A DNA stretch of 64,000 bases. Source: Lachnospiraceae bacterium (GTDB taxonomy: Bacteria > Bacillota > Clostridia > Lachnospirales > Lachnospiraceae). The position numbers were made by a program, and so were the translations under genes. Location: positions 1-64,000 of the forward strand of contig JAAWOG010000009.1 in NCBI GenBank assembly GCA_022799355.1. Reading direction: 5' to 3'. Under the pieces are notes generated by a model. That model made no database searches, was not told the DNA's origin, and saw only the letters and a program-made list of their open reading frames with translations. Position 1 is the first letter of the stretch, and each line of letters begins with the position of its first letter. Shown piece after piece: positions 43,804 to 52,728 of this stretch.

Positions 43804-45297
43804 TCATAAATCCTGAGAGGAAATCTTACAAGCTATTTTTACCGCTTTCCTTGCCCATTCCTTCATTTTACCGGCATCCGTTTCCGTAAGCCAGCCTTCC
43901 GTAGCCTGTTTATCCGTATATTCGTCAAATTTCTCCAGATAGCCCTTGGCACTTCCGTACAGCCTCTCCGTCTTCTCTTTACCAAACCACGCCATTGTGC
44001 CGCAGATCCCTTCCGGATCTTCCGGATTGCTTGCCACATAGCCGGCAAGCGGCACATCAACATAGGGGCTCCTCAATCCGCCCTTCGCGTTTCCGTGCTC
44101 ATCTCTCTCTAAATCATCCCCCCCTCTGGTGAGGGGCGCACATATCTCAGGTGCGGTCCCATCCTCCGCCCACCTGTGCAGTTTTTCCAAAAGGCCGCAG
44201 ATATAATATTCCACATGCATATCGTTGATATGTTCCAACAGGTTCGGATTCAGATTCGGCGCCTTTCCGCCGGCTCTTTCAATTTCTGACAGTCCTGTCA
44301 GTATCGGACAGACGATATCCGTATGGGGTGCCCCGGGTATCTCATAATACCGGCATTTATTTTCCGCGGTATCCGAATTTTCTATCTGCATCCGCATCAG
44401 GTTCCCTTCCACAAACAGATTAAACAGATATAGGTCCGCCTCACTGGATATACAGATATAGGGCGTACTGCTCGGATGCATATCGCGTTTTAAAAGCCTC
44501 AGATTCCCGATGGTTCCGCTCTGCCGGATACTTCTTTGCACCAGCGCCCCCACAATATTCATATATCCGTCGAAAATACTCTTTCCGTTTTCCCTTTTGG
44601 CATATCTGTCAAAATAACTGATATAGGTATTTAGATAGGCGCCGCTCTGGCTCTGCCCCGTCAAGTATATATTATTTACTTTATAGTCCCCCAGGCAGTT
44701 TTCCTTATCCCGCCTCAGCAAAAGTCCGAGCTGACTCAGCATATCCCAGAACAGCCCTTCCTCCGTCCCCGGTATCGTTGCCGACTTACTGATCACGGGC
44801 GCCGCCACAATCTCGCCGTTTGACCAGTTTAATTCACCGTATCTGTCATAATCAAAATTTTTAAGGCTCAGCACGTTGACCGGCTTGCTCGTGATCCCCA
44901 CATAAGCATGTCCGTGTTCCATACACCAGAGATAAACCCTGTGCCACAGATCCTCGATATCATATCCCTGGGTAGCATTCATGATATCCACATACACTCT
45001 GCCGGAAAACGCCTCTTTTGACGCCGGCCTTCTGACAAGTATCCTGTTTTTATAAGGAAGTTCCCGCTTTACCGCAACAGGCATATCCTTTTCATCCACA
45101 TCATAGACATTGGCTGTCCCTGTCAGAAAAAATTCCTCCTCCAGATATCCGAAGCTTTCCAGGTCAAGCGGCTCCCGGCAGTATGCCATAGCACAAAACG
45201 GATGTGAATCTTCCGTCACTGCGATCGGTCCTTCCACTGCCGGTAACTTATTGATCACACTATAAATCACAGATGCATTATCCATCCTCTTCCTCAT
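43804..45297 (-). CDS. Alpha/beta hydrolase-domain protein (putative esterase)
   Basis: Protein of 497 residues with no signal peptide. The nucleophile elbow GQSQSGAYLNTY near residue 209 and the late APHTDIVCP segment (possible catalytic His) fit the large alpha/beta hydrolase-domain family of unknown bacterial esterases. The start is uncertain: ATG at 45297 (AAAAGGG seven bases away) or 45285; the open frame runs 64 codons further, into the ATPase gene, and is not used. Lies between the importer ATPase and the FGGY kinase, so it may remove an acyl group from the imported sugar. Function is inference. Confidence 0.75.
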   Translation of the reverse strand: MRKRMDNASVIYSVINKLPAVEGPIAVTEDSHPFCAMAYCREPLDLESFGYLEEEFFLTGTANVYDVDEKDMPVAVKRELPYKNRILVRRPASKEAFSGRVYVDIMNATQGYDIEDLWHRVYLWCMEHGHAYVGITSKPVNVLSLKNFDYDRYGELNWSNGEIVAAPVISKSATIPGTEEGLFWDMLSQLGLLLRRDKENCLGDYKVNNIYLTGQSQSGAYLNTYISYFDRYAKRENGKSIFDGYMNIVGALVQRSIRQSGTIGNLRLLKRDMHPSSTPYICISSEADLYLFNLFVEGNLMRMQIENSDTAENKCRYYEIPGAPHTDIVCPILTGLSEIERAGGKAPNLNPNLLEHINDMHVEYYICGLLEKLHRWAEDGTAPEICAPLTRGGDDLERDEHGNAKGGLRSPYVDVPLAGYVASNPEDPEGICGTMAWFGKEKTERLYGSAKGYLEKFDEYTDKQATEGWLTETDAGKMKEWARKAVKIACKISSQDL

Positions 45298-45382
45298 TTC
45301 CGCGCCCTTTTCCGCGCTTTTTACTTCACATGCCGCTAATGCCCGTACCGATCCGGCGGCCTGACTTAACGGCACGGCTCCT

Positions 45383-46897
45383 TTACTTAATCGCGGCACG
45401 CATAACCGCCTCCTCTGACATCTCCTCCCGGTTAAATTCTCCGGTGATCCTGCCGCCGCTGACAACAAGCACCCTGTCGCTGATCGCAAGCAGTTCCGGC
45501 AGATCGGAAGAAACCATCACAATGGATATCCCGCTCTTCACAAGCTCGCCCATCAGGGTATAAATCTCCGCCTTCGCCCCCACATCCACGCCTTTTGTCG
45601 GCTCATCCACAAACAGGATTCTCGGAGACTTTACAAGCCATTTTGACAAAACTACTTTCTGCTGGTTTCCTCCCGAAAGCGTATTGACTATGGTGTGGAT
45701 CGAAGGCGCCTTGATGCGCAGCCTGTCAAACATAGCCTGGCTGCGCCTGTTTTCTTCCTTCACATCCACAAAAGCCCCCTTCACAGGCAGGTCCTTCAAA
45801 CTTGCCAGATACATATTATCCCGAATGGACAGCATCCAGACAAAACCGTTCAGCTTTCTTTCCTCCGTCACAAACCCGAGCCCTGCTTCTATGGCATCGG
45901 AAGGATTTTTGATCGTCGTTTTTTTGCCTTCTATCGATACCTCTTTTGTCACTCCCTTATAAAGCTGGCCGAACACGGCGCCCAGAATCTCACTCCTGCC
46001 TGCTCCCACCAGTCCTCCTATGCCCAGAATCTCGCCTTTATTCAGATGAAAACTGACATCATCCACAATATTTTTGCCTTTCATCGTAGGGTGCGGCACG
46101 CTCAGATGCTCCACCCGCAGTACTTCGCTGCCGATTGCCACCTTTGCTTTCGGATACAGGTTTTCTATCTTTCGCCCCACCATCTCCTCTATCAGAGTCT
46201 CTTCCTCCACCTCGGCTGTTATATGACAGTTTATCGTCTGACCGTCCCGAAGCACAAGCACTCTGTCACAGATCCTGTAAATCTCTTCCATTTTATGAGA
46301 AATATAGATACAGGAGATTCCTTTATCTCTGAGCTCCTTTAAAATGCTCATAAGCTGATCGACTTCGCTGTTTGTCAATGCGGATGTGGGCTCATCCAGC
46401 ACCAGTATCTTCGGCTCTTTTATATAAGCCCTCATCAGCGCCAGCATCTGCATCTGTCCGCTGTTCAGCTTTGCCGCCTTATCCGTGGGCTTTGCATCTA
46501 TCCCCACACGTTCCAGTATTTCCTTTGTGCCTGCATAAAGCTTTTTAAAATCCACAAGCTTCCCTTTGCCCGGCAGATTTCCCAGATACAGATTTTCGGC
46601 TATGCCGGAGCCCATCACCATATTGATCTCCTGATAGATCATTTCTATCCCGTATTTCTGGGCAACCGCAACGTCCGTGAGCTGAATTGCTTTTCCCTCA
46701 TAAAGAATCTCTCCTTCGTACGTACCATAGGGGTAAGTTCCGCTCAATATTTTCATCAGAGTGGATTTACCGGCTCCGTTTTCCCCGCAAACCCCCAATA
46801 TCTCTCCCTTTTTAAGCTGCAGCAAAACGCTGTTCAGTGCCAGAACGCCGGGAAACTTTTTCGTCACATTTTTCATTTCCAGTAAATATTCCGCCAT
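45383..46897 (-). CDS. xylG: Sugar ABC transporter ATPase, XylG-like
   Basis: Double ABC ATPase of 504 residues. First domain Walker A GENGAGKST at 38-46; the segment SGTYPYGTYEGEI shortly after is typical of XylG and MglA-type sugar ATPases. Second domain signature LSGGNQQKVVLSKWL and Walker B LFVDEPTKGVD. Fourteen bases after the permease gene. Xylose specificity is a suggestion from the XylG-like stretch, not proven. Confidence 0.88.
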   Translation of the reverse strand: MAEYLLEMKNVTKKFPGVLALNSVLLQLKKGEILGVCGENGAGKSTLMKILSGTYPYGTYEGEILYEGKAIQLTDVAVAQKYGIEMIYQEINMVMGSGIAENLYLGNLPGKGKLVDFKKLYAGTKEILERVGIDAKPTDKAAKLNSGQMQMLALMRAYIKEPKILVLDEPTSALTNSEVDQLMSILKELRDKGISCIYISHKMEEIYRICDRVLVLRDGQTINCHITAEVEEETLIEEMVGRKIENLYPKAKVAIGSEVLRVEHLSVPHPTMKGKNIVDDVSFHLNKGEILGIGGLVGAGRSEILGAVFGQLYKGVTKEVSIEGKKTTIKNPSDAIEAGLGFVTEERKLNGFVWMLSIRDNMYLASLKDLPVKGAFVDVKEENRRSQAMFDRLRIKAPSIHTIVNTLSGGNQQKVVLSKWLVKSPRILFVDEPTKGVDVGAKAEIYTLMGELVKSGISIVMVSSDLPELLAISDRVLVVSGGRITGEFNREEMSEEAVMRAAIK

Positions 46898-46911
46898 GTT
46901 TCACCTCACTT

Positions 46912-47874
46912 CTAAGCAGCGCTGCTGAGTTTCTGCCTGTATTTGTCGATTGCCACGGAAATCAGCAGGATCACACCGAAAATAAGGTTCTGCCAGAAAC
47001 TGTCCACACGGATCAAAACCAGCCCGTTGCTGATCACCGCCAGAAGCAGACAGCCCAGTATGCTCCCTACCACGGAGCCGCTTCCGCCGAACATGCTCGT
47101 CCCGCCGATAATCACCGCCGCCATAACGGTAAGTTCCGTTCCTGCCCCCGCCGTTGTCTGGGCGCTGGCAAACCGGGATGCCATCAGTATTCCTGCCAAT
47201 GCGGCAAAAACAGAGACCAGAATATGTACTTCCCTACGCCGTCTTTTTACCGGTATTCCCGCCAGCCTCGCCGTCTCCGGATTGCCGCCCACCGCAAAGA
47301 GCGAACGTCCGTATTTTGTATAGGACAAGATAAGCTGGAAAATAACCGCGATCACAAGGGCAATAATGATCGTGATATATATGCTTCCGAAAATCCTGCC
47401 CTGTCCCAATACTTTGAACCCTTCCGTGGCGCCGCTGACCGACATCCCCTTTGTCGTAATGGACACAATACCATTCACGGCATACTGGATGCCAAGTGTT
47501 ACGATCAATGCCGGAAGTTCGCAGTCCACAATAATCCACGCTTTAAAAACACCCACAAGCGCTCCCGCCAGCAGCCCGATGATAATGCAAAATACTACGG
47601 GAACACCTGCCTTCATGGCAAACATACACGCCACGCCGCCTAACGCCGTCACTGCGCCGATTGACAGATCCAAATCCGACGCCACCAGCAAAAAGGTCAG
47701 CGCCGCCCCCACGATCAGGTAAAAACTGGTCGTCCTGAAAATATCCATCAGATTGCTGAACGAAATAAAATTAGGATTAACCAGCGTAACCACGATGCAC
47801 ATAATGACCAGCGGAAGCAGTGTTCCAATCTCATTTTTTGTCGCCAGCACCTGAATCCACTTTTTCTTATTCAT
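46912..47874 (-). CDS. Sugar ABC transporter permease
   Basis: CUT2 permease of 320 residues with about nine membrane helices; coupling segment GGNPETARLAGIPVKRRRREVH. This operon has only one permease gene, so the channel should be a homodimer, unlike the two other importers here. It lies between the binding-protein terminator and the ATPase gene. Confidence 0.88.
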   Translation of the reverse strand: MNKKKWIQVLATKNEIGTLLPLVIMCIVVTLVNPNFISFSNLMDIFRTTSFYLIVGAALTFLLVASDLDLSIGAVTALGGVACMFAMKAGVPVVFCIIIGLLAGALVGVFKAWIIVDCELPALIVTLGIQYAVNGIVSITTKGMSVSGATEGFKVLGQGRIFGSIYITIIIALVIAVIFQLILSYTKYGRSLFAVGGNPETARLAGIPVKRRRREVHILVSVFAALAGILMASRFASAQTTAGAGTELTVMAAVIIGGTSMFGGSGSVVGSILGCLLLAVISNGLVLIRVDSFWQNLIFGVILLISVAIDKYRQKLSSAA

Positions 47875-47968
47875 TATAATGATTATGCTCCTTTCTCAGC
47901 CTTCACACTATTTTCCTTTGTTTTAATCGGTTAATCTTTTATCACAACATCAGATTTCCCTTAAAAAA

Positions 47969-48003
47969 GATGTAACAGCCCAACGCATGGCCGGACTGTT
48001 ACA
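47969..48003 (-). terminator. Attenuating terminator between binding protein and permease genes
   Basis: On the minus strand TGTAACAGTCC pairs with GGGCTGTTACA (one G-T pair), loop of about 11 bases, followed by TCTTTTTT. It lies 26 bp after the binding-protein stop inside the operon and is a full intrinsic terminator in form. Confidence 0.8.
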
Positions 48004-48029
48004 ACGATTCCCATTCTGTGTCCTTATGT

Positions 48030-49118
48030 TTATAAAAGTCCGCGCTCTTCCAGAATTTTCAGATGGTCTTCCACGTCATCCTTTTTGATCACGATCGTAC
48101 CGGAATCATTTGCAAACGCAGGAGCATTTCCTTCTTTGATGTCCTTAATATAATGTACGGATTCATATGCCATCTTATAGAAATCCTGCGCGATCGTGCA
48201 ATCCAGGGCACCGCTTGTCACATAATTCAGGATCTCCTCGGAATCATCAATACCAACCACGATCAGCTTATCGCTGAGCCCTTCGCTCTCCACATAGTTC
48301 GCAATACCCGGGCAGCCATATCCGTCCTGACTCACTACAACATTGAGATCGGGATAGCTCTTGATCAGAGCCGCCAGCTTATCGGAAGCGACAGCCGCAT
48401 CAGAGTTGCATTCTTCCTGGATCAGTGTGGCATCCGGATATTCCTTTTGAATCGTCTCACAGAATGCTTTATACTGCAGATTCTGCGTCTCCGTCTCTAA
48501 TGTTGTCTGAATATAGCATGCCGTTACATGGTCGAAAGAAGCGTATTTCTCTTCTTTTAAGTGCGCTAAAACAGTCTCCGCCTGGGTTACGCCCATATTT
48601 ACGGGATCCGTGCCGATCCAGCAGTCCTGCAGTTCCTCCGTCGTGTAAGTATTACAGGTAACTACCGGTATTTCGGCTTCTTTTGCTTTCGTCAGAACAT
48701 CCGTTGCCTGATCGCTGTCCAGAATAACCGTGATGATACCGTCCGCTTTGTTTGTCACGGCAGTATCCAGAAGATTGATAACGCCAGCCGTATCATTCGG
48801 CGTTGTCGGTGATACATATTGTCCCATCCAGCCCAGCTCAGCCAGCGCGTCCTCAAATCCCTTCTGGGCAGATCCCCAGGCTACGCCGCCTGTCACAATA
48901 CTGACAAACATAATATCCTGTGATTCTGCCGACGCTTCCGCCTCTGCACCTTCGGCGCTCTCTCCGGGCGCTTCTTCCTGTACTTCCCCCGTCTCTTCCG
49001 TACTTTCCTGTGTTTCTGCCTCTTCCGCCGGCGCCTGCGGTTCTTCGGCGCCGTTACCACAGCCGGTGAGAATAAGCGCCGCTGTCAGCAATAAGCCCAT
49101 TACTTTTTTTAACTTCAT
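48030..49118 (-). CDS. Sugar-binding lipoprotein of the third ribose-type importer
   Basis: Lipoprotein of 362 residues: signal with lipobox ILTGC (Cys near 20), acidic linker rich in E, A, Q (about 25-67), then a Peripla_BP_4 domain (DIMFVSIVTGGVAWGSAQKGFEDAL, TPNDTAGVINLLDTAV, VVGIDDSEEILNYV). ATG at 49118 has GGGAGG seven bases upstream; the frame is open 26 codons further. First gene of the operon, behind a large palindromic operator. Ligand unknown. Confidence 0.87.
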   Translation of the reverse strand: MKLKKVMGLLLTAALILTGCGNGAEEPQAPAEEAETQESTEETGEVQEEAPGESAEGAEAEASAESQDIMFVSIVTGGVAWGSAQKGFEDALAELGWMGQYVSPTTPNDTAGVINLLDTAVTNKADGIITVILDSDQATDVLTKAKEAEIPVVTCNTYTTEELQDCWIGTDPVNMGVTQAETVLAHLKEEKYASFDHVTACYIQTTLETETQNLQYKAFCETIQKEYPDATLIQEECNSDAAVASDKLAALIKSYPDLNVVVSQDGYGCPGIANYVESEGLSDKLIVVGIDDSEEILNYVTSGALDCTIAQDFYKMAYESVHYIKDIKEGNAPAFANDSGTIVIKKDDVEDHLKILEERGLL

Positions 49119-49152
49119 GTTTAGACCTCCCTTTCCATCTTTACGCTTTAAG

Positions 49153-49190
49153 TATTTTTGTTTTTGGTCACGTGACCGATAACAAAAACA
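49153..49190. promoter_or_regulatory. LacI-type operator
   Basis: GGTCACGTGACC (49166-49177) is a perfect 12-bp palindrome centred on CG, as in LacI-family operators. The symmetry extends outward to about 49153-49190 with only a few mismatches. It lies about 48 bp before the binding-protein start and is the obvious target of the divergent LacI regulator. Confidence 0.8.
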
Positions 49191-49336
49191 TATCATTATT
49201 TTTCTTATTATGCAACATTATTTATATATTTCTACAATTTTAACAAAAATTATTTTCCTTTTTTGTATGTTTTTACTTTTACCAACTTCTCTTTTTGATT
49301 ATATTTTAAAATTTATTGAGCACGAGACCAATCCTT

Positions 49337-49365
49337 TTGACACAAAAATATAACTATGTTAAAAT
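49337..49365 (+). promoter_or_regulatory. Promoter of the LacI regulator gene
   Basis: TTGACA (49337-49342), 17-base spacer, TAAAAT (49360-49365), 50 bp before the start codon. The operator at 49153-49190 is well upstream, so this gene may not be autoregulated through it. Confidence 0.8.
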
Positions 49366-49414
49366 GACATGCACACAGTCCTTTTCACATAACATATCAG
49401 TCAGGAGTACATAT

Positions 49415-50446
49415 ATGATCACACAGAGTCAGATTGCCGAGATTGCCGGTGTTTCCAGATCTACCGTCGGCAGGGTTCTCAACCACTGCGAAGATGTAAA
49501 TGAAGAAACCCGCCGGAAAGTCACAGATATCATTGAAAAAATGAACTATCATCCGAACCGCGCCGGAAAAGCCCTTGTCATCAAGCAAAAGCATATTAAG
49601 ATCGGCTGTATCATCATACAGGCGGATAATCCTTTTTATGCCGAACTCAACAAAGGTATCCAGGAAAAAGCGGAGGAATTTAAGACTTACGGTATTGATG
49701 TGATCCTGGAAAGAGTCGTGTTTAAAGCAGAAGAGCAGATCCGTAAAATAGATGAACTGCTTAAGCAAAATATTACCGCTTTAGTCATTCAGCCCACGAT
49801 CGAAGCGTCTATTGCGGAAAAACTGCGGGAAGTTGAAAATTCCGGTATTCCCATTGTGACCGTAAATACGGACCTTCCCAATTTTCACTCCACCTTCTGC
49901 TATGTGGGAAACGACTTTTATCTGTGCGGAAAGACTGCTGCCAATCTGATGGAAATGATTACCGGTGCTTCCTGCCGTATCGGGATCATTACAGGTTTTT
50001 CCAACGCAAAATCACACTCCGACAGAATCAATGGATTTCAGGATTATATTCAAAACGTCCCCGGAATGTCCGTTGCCGCCATCGCGGAAAATATGGATGA
50101 TGAAATGGAGTCTTATTTTGTCACAAAGACCATGCTGAATGAACATCCCGACATCAATGCCATGTTTCTCGTAGCCGGAGGCGTTCACGGCGCCGGCGGC
50201 GCCATCAAAAATATACAGGAAGAACAACACCGCAGTATAAAAACGATCTCCTTTGATGATGTTCCTACCACCCGTAAGCTGGTAAAGGACGGCACGATCC
50301 AGGCTACGATCTGTCAGCAGCCAATCCGTCAGGGACAGATGGCCCTCTCCGTTCTTTTTGATTATTTCGTGGACGGAAAACTGCCGGATGGCAAACGTCT
50401 TTACACGGATATTCAGATAAAGATACCTGCGAATATCGAAACTTAA
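49415..50446 (+). CDS. LacI family transcriptional regulator
   Basis: Repressor of 343 residues. N-terminal LacI helix-turn-helix (SQIAEIAGVSRSTVGRVLNHCEDVNEETRRKV, with hinge NRAGKALV) and a sugar-binding core (IGCIIIQADNPFYAELNKGI, ISFDDVPTTRKLVKDG). ATG at 49415 follows AGGAG; the open frame upstream of it has no ribosome site. Divergent from the third importer operon, which it should repress until its sugar binds. Confidence 0.92.
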   Translation: MITQSQIAEIAGVSRSTVGRVLNHCEDVNEETRRKVTDIIEKMNYHPNRAGKALVIKQKHIKIGCIIIQADNPFYAELNKGIQEKAEEFKTYGIDVILERVVFKAEEQIRKIDELLKQNITALVIQPTIEASIAEKLREVENSGIPIVTVNTDLPNFHSTFCYVGNDFYLCGKTAANLMEMITGASCRIGIITGFSNAKSHSDRINGFQDYIQNVPGMSVAAIAENMDDEMESYFVTKTMLNEHPDINAMFLVAGGVHGAGGAIKNIQEEQHRSIKTISFDDVPTTRKLVKDGTIQATICQQPIRQGQMALSVLFDYFVDGKLPDGKRLYTDIQIKIPANIET

Positions 50447-50452
50447 TTCTCC

Positions 50453-50481
50453 TTGACTTTTTTCCGTCCATTCGATAGTGT
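50453..50481 (+). promoter_or_regulatory. Promoter of mtnN
   Basis: TTGACT (50453-50458), 17-base spacer, TAGTGT (50476-50481), beginning seven bases after the LacI stop codon. Moderate -10 match. Confidence 0.55.
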
Positions 50482-50531
50482 TTTTAGTAAGAAGTTTTTA
50501 TATCGAACCAATCAGCAAAAGGAGCAGAATT

Positions 50532-51242
50532 ATGAATAAAACAGGTATCATAGGAGCAATGGAACTTGAAGTGGCAACCCTAAAAAATTTGATGACGGTA
50601 GACACGATCACTACCAAAGCCGGTATGGATTTTTATGACGGCACATTAGAAGGCAGATCCATCGTCGTTGTACGGTGCGGTATCGGCAAAGTAAACGCCG
50701 GTATGTGCGTACAGATCCTGGCCGACCTGTTTGGCGTAACCCATATCATCAATACGGGCGTAGCTGGTTCTTTGAACCCAAAACTGGACATCGGCGATAT
50801 CCTTATCTCCGAAAGCGCGCTACAGCATGACATGGATTCCTCTCCTATCGGCTTCGCCCCCGGCCAGATCCCGGACATTGATGTGCTTGCCTTTCCCGCC
50901 GACCGGGCGATGGTTCATACCGCCGTCGCCGCCTGCAGAAAGGTAAACCCCGATATTCATGTGCTCACCGGGCTCGTGGTGACCGGGGATCAGTTTATTT
51001 CCAGCAGGGATGCAAAAGAGCGGCTTGTCTCCGTATTTCACGGGGACTGTGCCGAAATGGAGGGTGGAGCAGTCGCGCAGGTTTCCTACTTAAACAGGCT
51101 GCCTTTTATCATTATCCGCGCCATCTCCGATAAAGCGGATGATTCCGCAGGAGAAATGGATTTTCCGACTTTTGAAAGACAGGCTGCGGAACATTGCGCG
51201 AAGCTGACCGTAGAATTTATCAGAAGTTTTGAACAAGCATAA
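50532..51242 (+). CDS. mtnN: 5'-methylthioadenosine/S-adenosylhomocysteine nucleosidase
   Basis: Cleaves adenine from MTA and SAH in the methyl cycle. Protein of 236 residues with GIIGAMELEVATLK at the start, the purine/nucleoside-phosphorylase fold segment NTGVAGSL, MEGGAVAQV (catalytic Glu region) and IIRAISDKADDSA (catalytic Asp). ATG at 50532 has AGGAGC upstream. Convergent with ahcY across a bidirectional terminator, and thus beside an alternative SAH-degrading route. Confidence 0.95.
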   Translation: MNKTGIIGAMELEVATLKNLMTVDTITTKAGMDFYDGTLEGRSIVVVRCGIGKVNAGMCVQILADLFGVTHIINTGVAGSLNPKLDIGDILISESALQHDMDSSPIGFAPGQIPDIDVLAFPADRAMVHTAVAACRKVNPDIHVLTGLVVTGDQFISSRDAKERLVSVFHGDCAEMEGGAVAQVSYLNRLPFIIIRAISDKADDSAGEMDFPTFERQAAEHCAKLTVEFIRSFEQA

Positions 51243-51255
51243 GTTATTGTAGCTT

Positions 51256-51298
51256 AAAACCGCCAAAGCAGTTTTTTCGTTTCTGCTTTGGCGGTTTT
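51256..51298. terminator. Bidirectional terminator between mtnN and ahcY
   Basis: AAAACCGCCAAAGCAG (51256-51271) pairs perfectly with CTGCTTTGGCGGTTTT (51283-51298), loop of 11 bases; T-rich on both exit sides, between convergent genes. Confidence 0.92.
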
Positions 51299-51318
51299 CG
51301 TTATCCGCAGTCCGGTAT

Positions 51319-52569
51319 TTATGCCAGTGTATAACTGTTCAGATATTTCTCCTGCTCCGGTGTCAGAACATCGATCTCTTTGCCGAGGAAAGCCAGCTTT
51401 CTCTTCGCCACATCGATATCCACTTCACGCGGCACATCGATCAGTTTTTCCGTCAGTTCGCTTCCATGTTCTACCAGGTACTTGGCAGAGAGCGCCTGAA
51501 TCGCAAAGCTCATATCCATAATCTCCGCCGGATGTCCGTCGCCTGCCGCCAGATTTACAAGCCTTCCTTCCGCCAGCACAAAGATCCACTGACCGGTGGG
51601 AAGCTTATAGCCCATAATATTCTTTCTCTGTTCTCTGGTCTCGAGAGCGATCTCCCGAAGCCGTGCCATATCGATCTCACAGTCAAAATGCCCTGCGTTG
51701 CAGAGGATTGCGCCGTCTTTCATTACCGCAAAGTCTTCCTCATCGATTACTTTGTCACAGCCGGTAACCGTCACAAAGAAATCACCTATTTTTGCCGCCT
51801 CATTCATCGGCATCACATCAAACCCGTCCATCACCGCTTCGATTGCCTTGATCGGATCGATCTCCGTGACAATAACCCGGGCGCCGAGCCCTTTTGCTCT
51901 CATGGCGGTTCCCTTACCGCACCAGCCGTAACCGGCAACTACCACAATCTTTCCTGCCACGATCAGGTTGGTCGTGCGGTTGATCCCGTCCCACACAGAC
52001 TGTCCCGTGCCATAACGGTTATCAAAGAAATGCTTGCAGTCCGCATTGTTTACCCTTACCATAGGGAACTTTAATTCTCCTGCCTGATTCATTGCTTCCA
52101 GACGGATAATACCTGTGGTGGTCTCCTCACAGCCGCCGATAATCGCCGGAATCAGTTCCGGCATTTTTGTATGAACCATATTGACAAGGTCTCCCCCATC
52201 ATCAATGATGATATTGGGACCTGCTTCCAGTACATGCTGAATATGGGTATCGTATTCCTCCGGTGTGCTGTTATACCATGCATGAACTTCCAGACCGTCC
52301 TTTACCAGTGCGGCCGCCACGTCATCCTGCGTGGAAAGGGGATTTGATCCTGTCACATACATATCGGCTCCGCCCGCTTTCAGCACCTTGCAAAGATAAG
52401 CTGTCTTAGCCTCGAGATGCACGGAAAGGGCAATCTTTTTTCCGGCAAAAGGCTTCGTCTCCGTAAATTCTTTCTCCAGAGTGCGAAGCAGATCGCAGTT
52501 CCGTTTTACCCATTCAATTTTTCTTTCGCCGGATTCGGCTAAATGGATGTCTCTGATTTCACTGTTCAT
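51319..52569 (-). CDS. ahcY: Adenosylhomocysteinase, Thermotoga/archaeal type
   Basis: Hydrolyses S-adenosylhomocysteine (or a related nucleosyl-homocysteine) using bound NAD. Protein of 416 residues, shorter than the 430-470 residue mammalian/proteobacterial form. NAD site GYGWCGKG; NAGHFDCEIDM; C-terminal lysine/tyrosine tail. The substrate segment reads SVHLEAKTAYL, where mammalian enzymes have HMTVETA; the adenine-contacting Thr and Glu are thus replaced by Glu and Lys. It lies beside mtaD, an SAH deaminase candidate, so S-inosylhomocysteine may be the true substrate. Confidence 0.93.
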   Translation of the reverse strand: MNSEIRDIHLAESGERKIEWVKRNCDLLRTLEKEFTETKPFAGKKIALSVHLEAKTAYLCKVLKAGGADMYVTGSNPLSTQDDVAAALVKDGLEVHAWYNSTPEEYDTHIQHVLEAGPNIIIDDGGDLVNMVHTKMPELIPAIIGGCEETTTGIIRLEAMNQAGELKFPMVRVNNADCKHFFDNRYGTGQSVWDGINRTTNLIVAGKIVVVAGYGWCGKGTAMRAKGLGARVIVTEIDPIKAIEAVMDGFDVMPMNEAAKIGDFFVTVTGCDKVIDEEDFAVMKDGAILCNAGHFDCEIDMARLREIALETREQRKNIMGYKLPTGQWIFVLAEGRLVNLAAGDGHPAEIMDMSFAIQALSAKYLVEHGSELTEKLIDVPREVDIDVAKRKLAFLGKEIDVLTPEQEKYLNSYTLA

Positions 52570-52665
52570 TTTCTTTCCTCCAATAAAATAATGAGATATT
52601 CAGCCGAATTTTTATTATAGTGATGGTCGTCTGTCCTGTCATCACTGCCCGCAGAGATATCTTTC

Positions 52666-52694
52666 TTTATAAAATACCCCTGCATATGAATCAA
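52666..52694 (-). promoter_or_regulatory. Promoter of ahcY
   Basis: Minus-strand TTGATT (52689-52694), 17-base spacer, TATAAA (52666-52671). The leader of about 90 bases contains a small stem (AGTGAT with ATCACT, 52619-52646). Confidence 0.6.
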
Positions 52695-52728
52695 CCGCAC
52701 ACATAAAAACTGTCAAAATATACTTATT

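Noticed and set aside
52619-52646. AGTGAT/ATCACT stem in the ahcY leader considered as an SAH riboswitch
   Set aside because: Only about six to seven pairs and none of the conserved SAH riboswitch core is visible.
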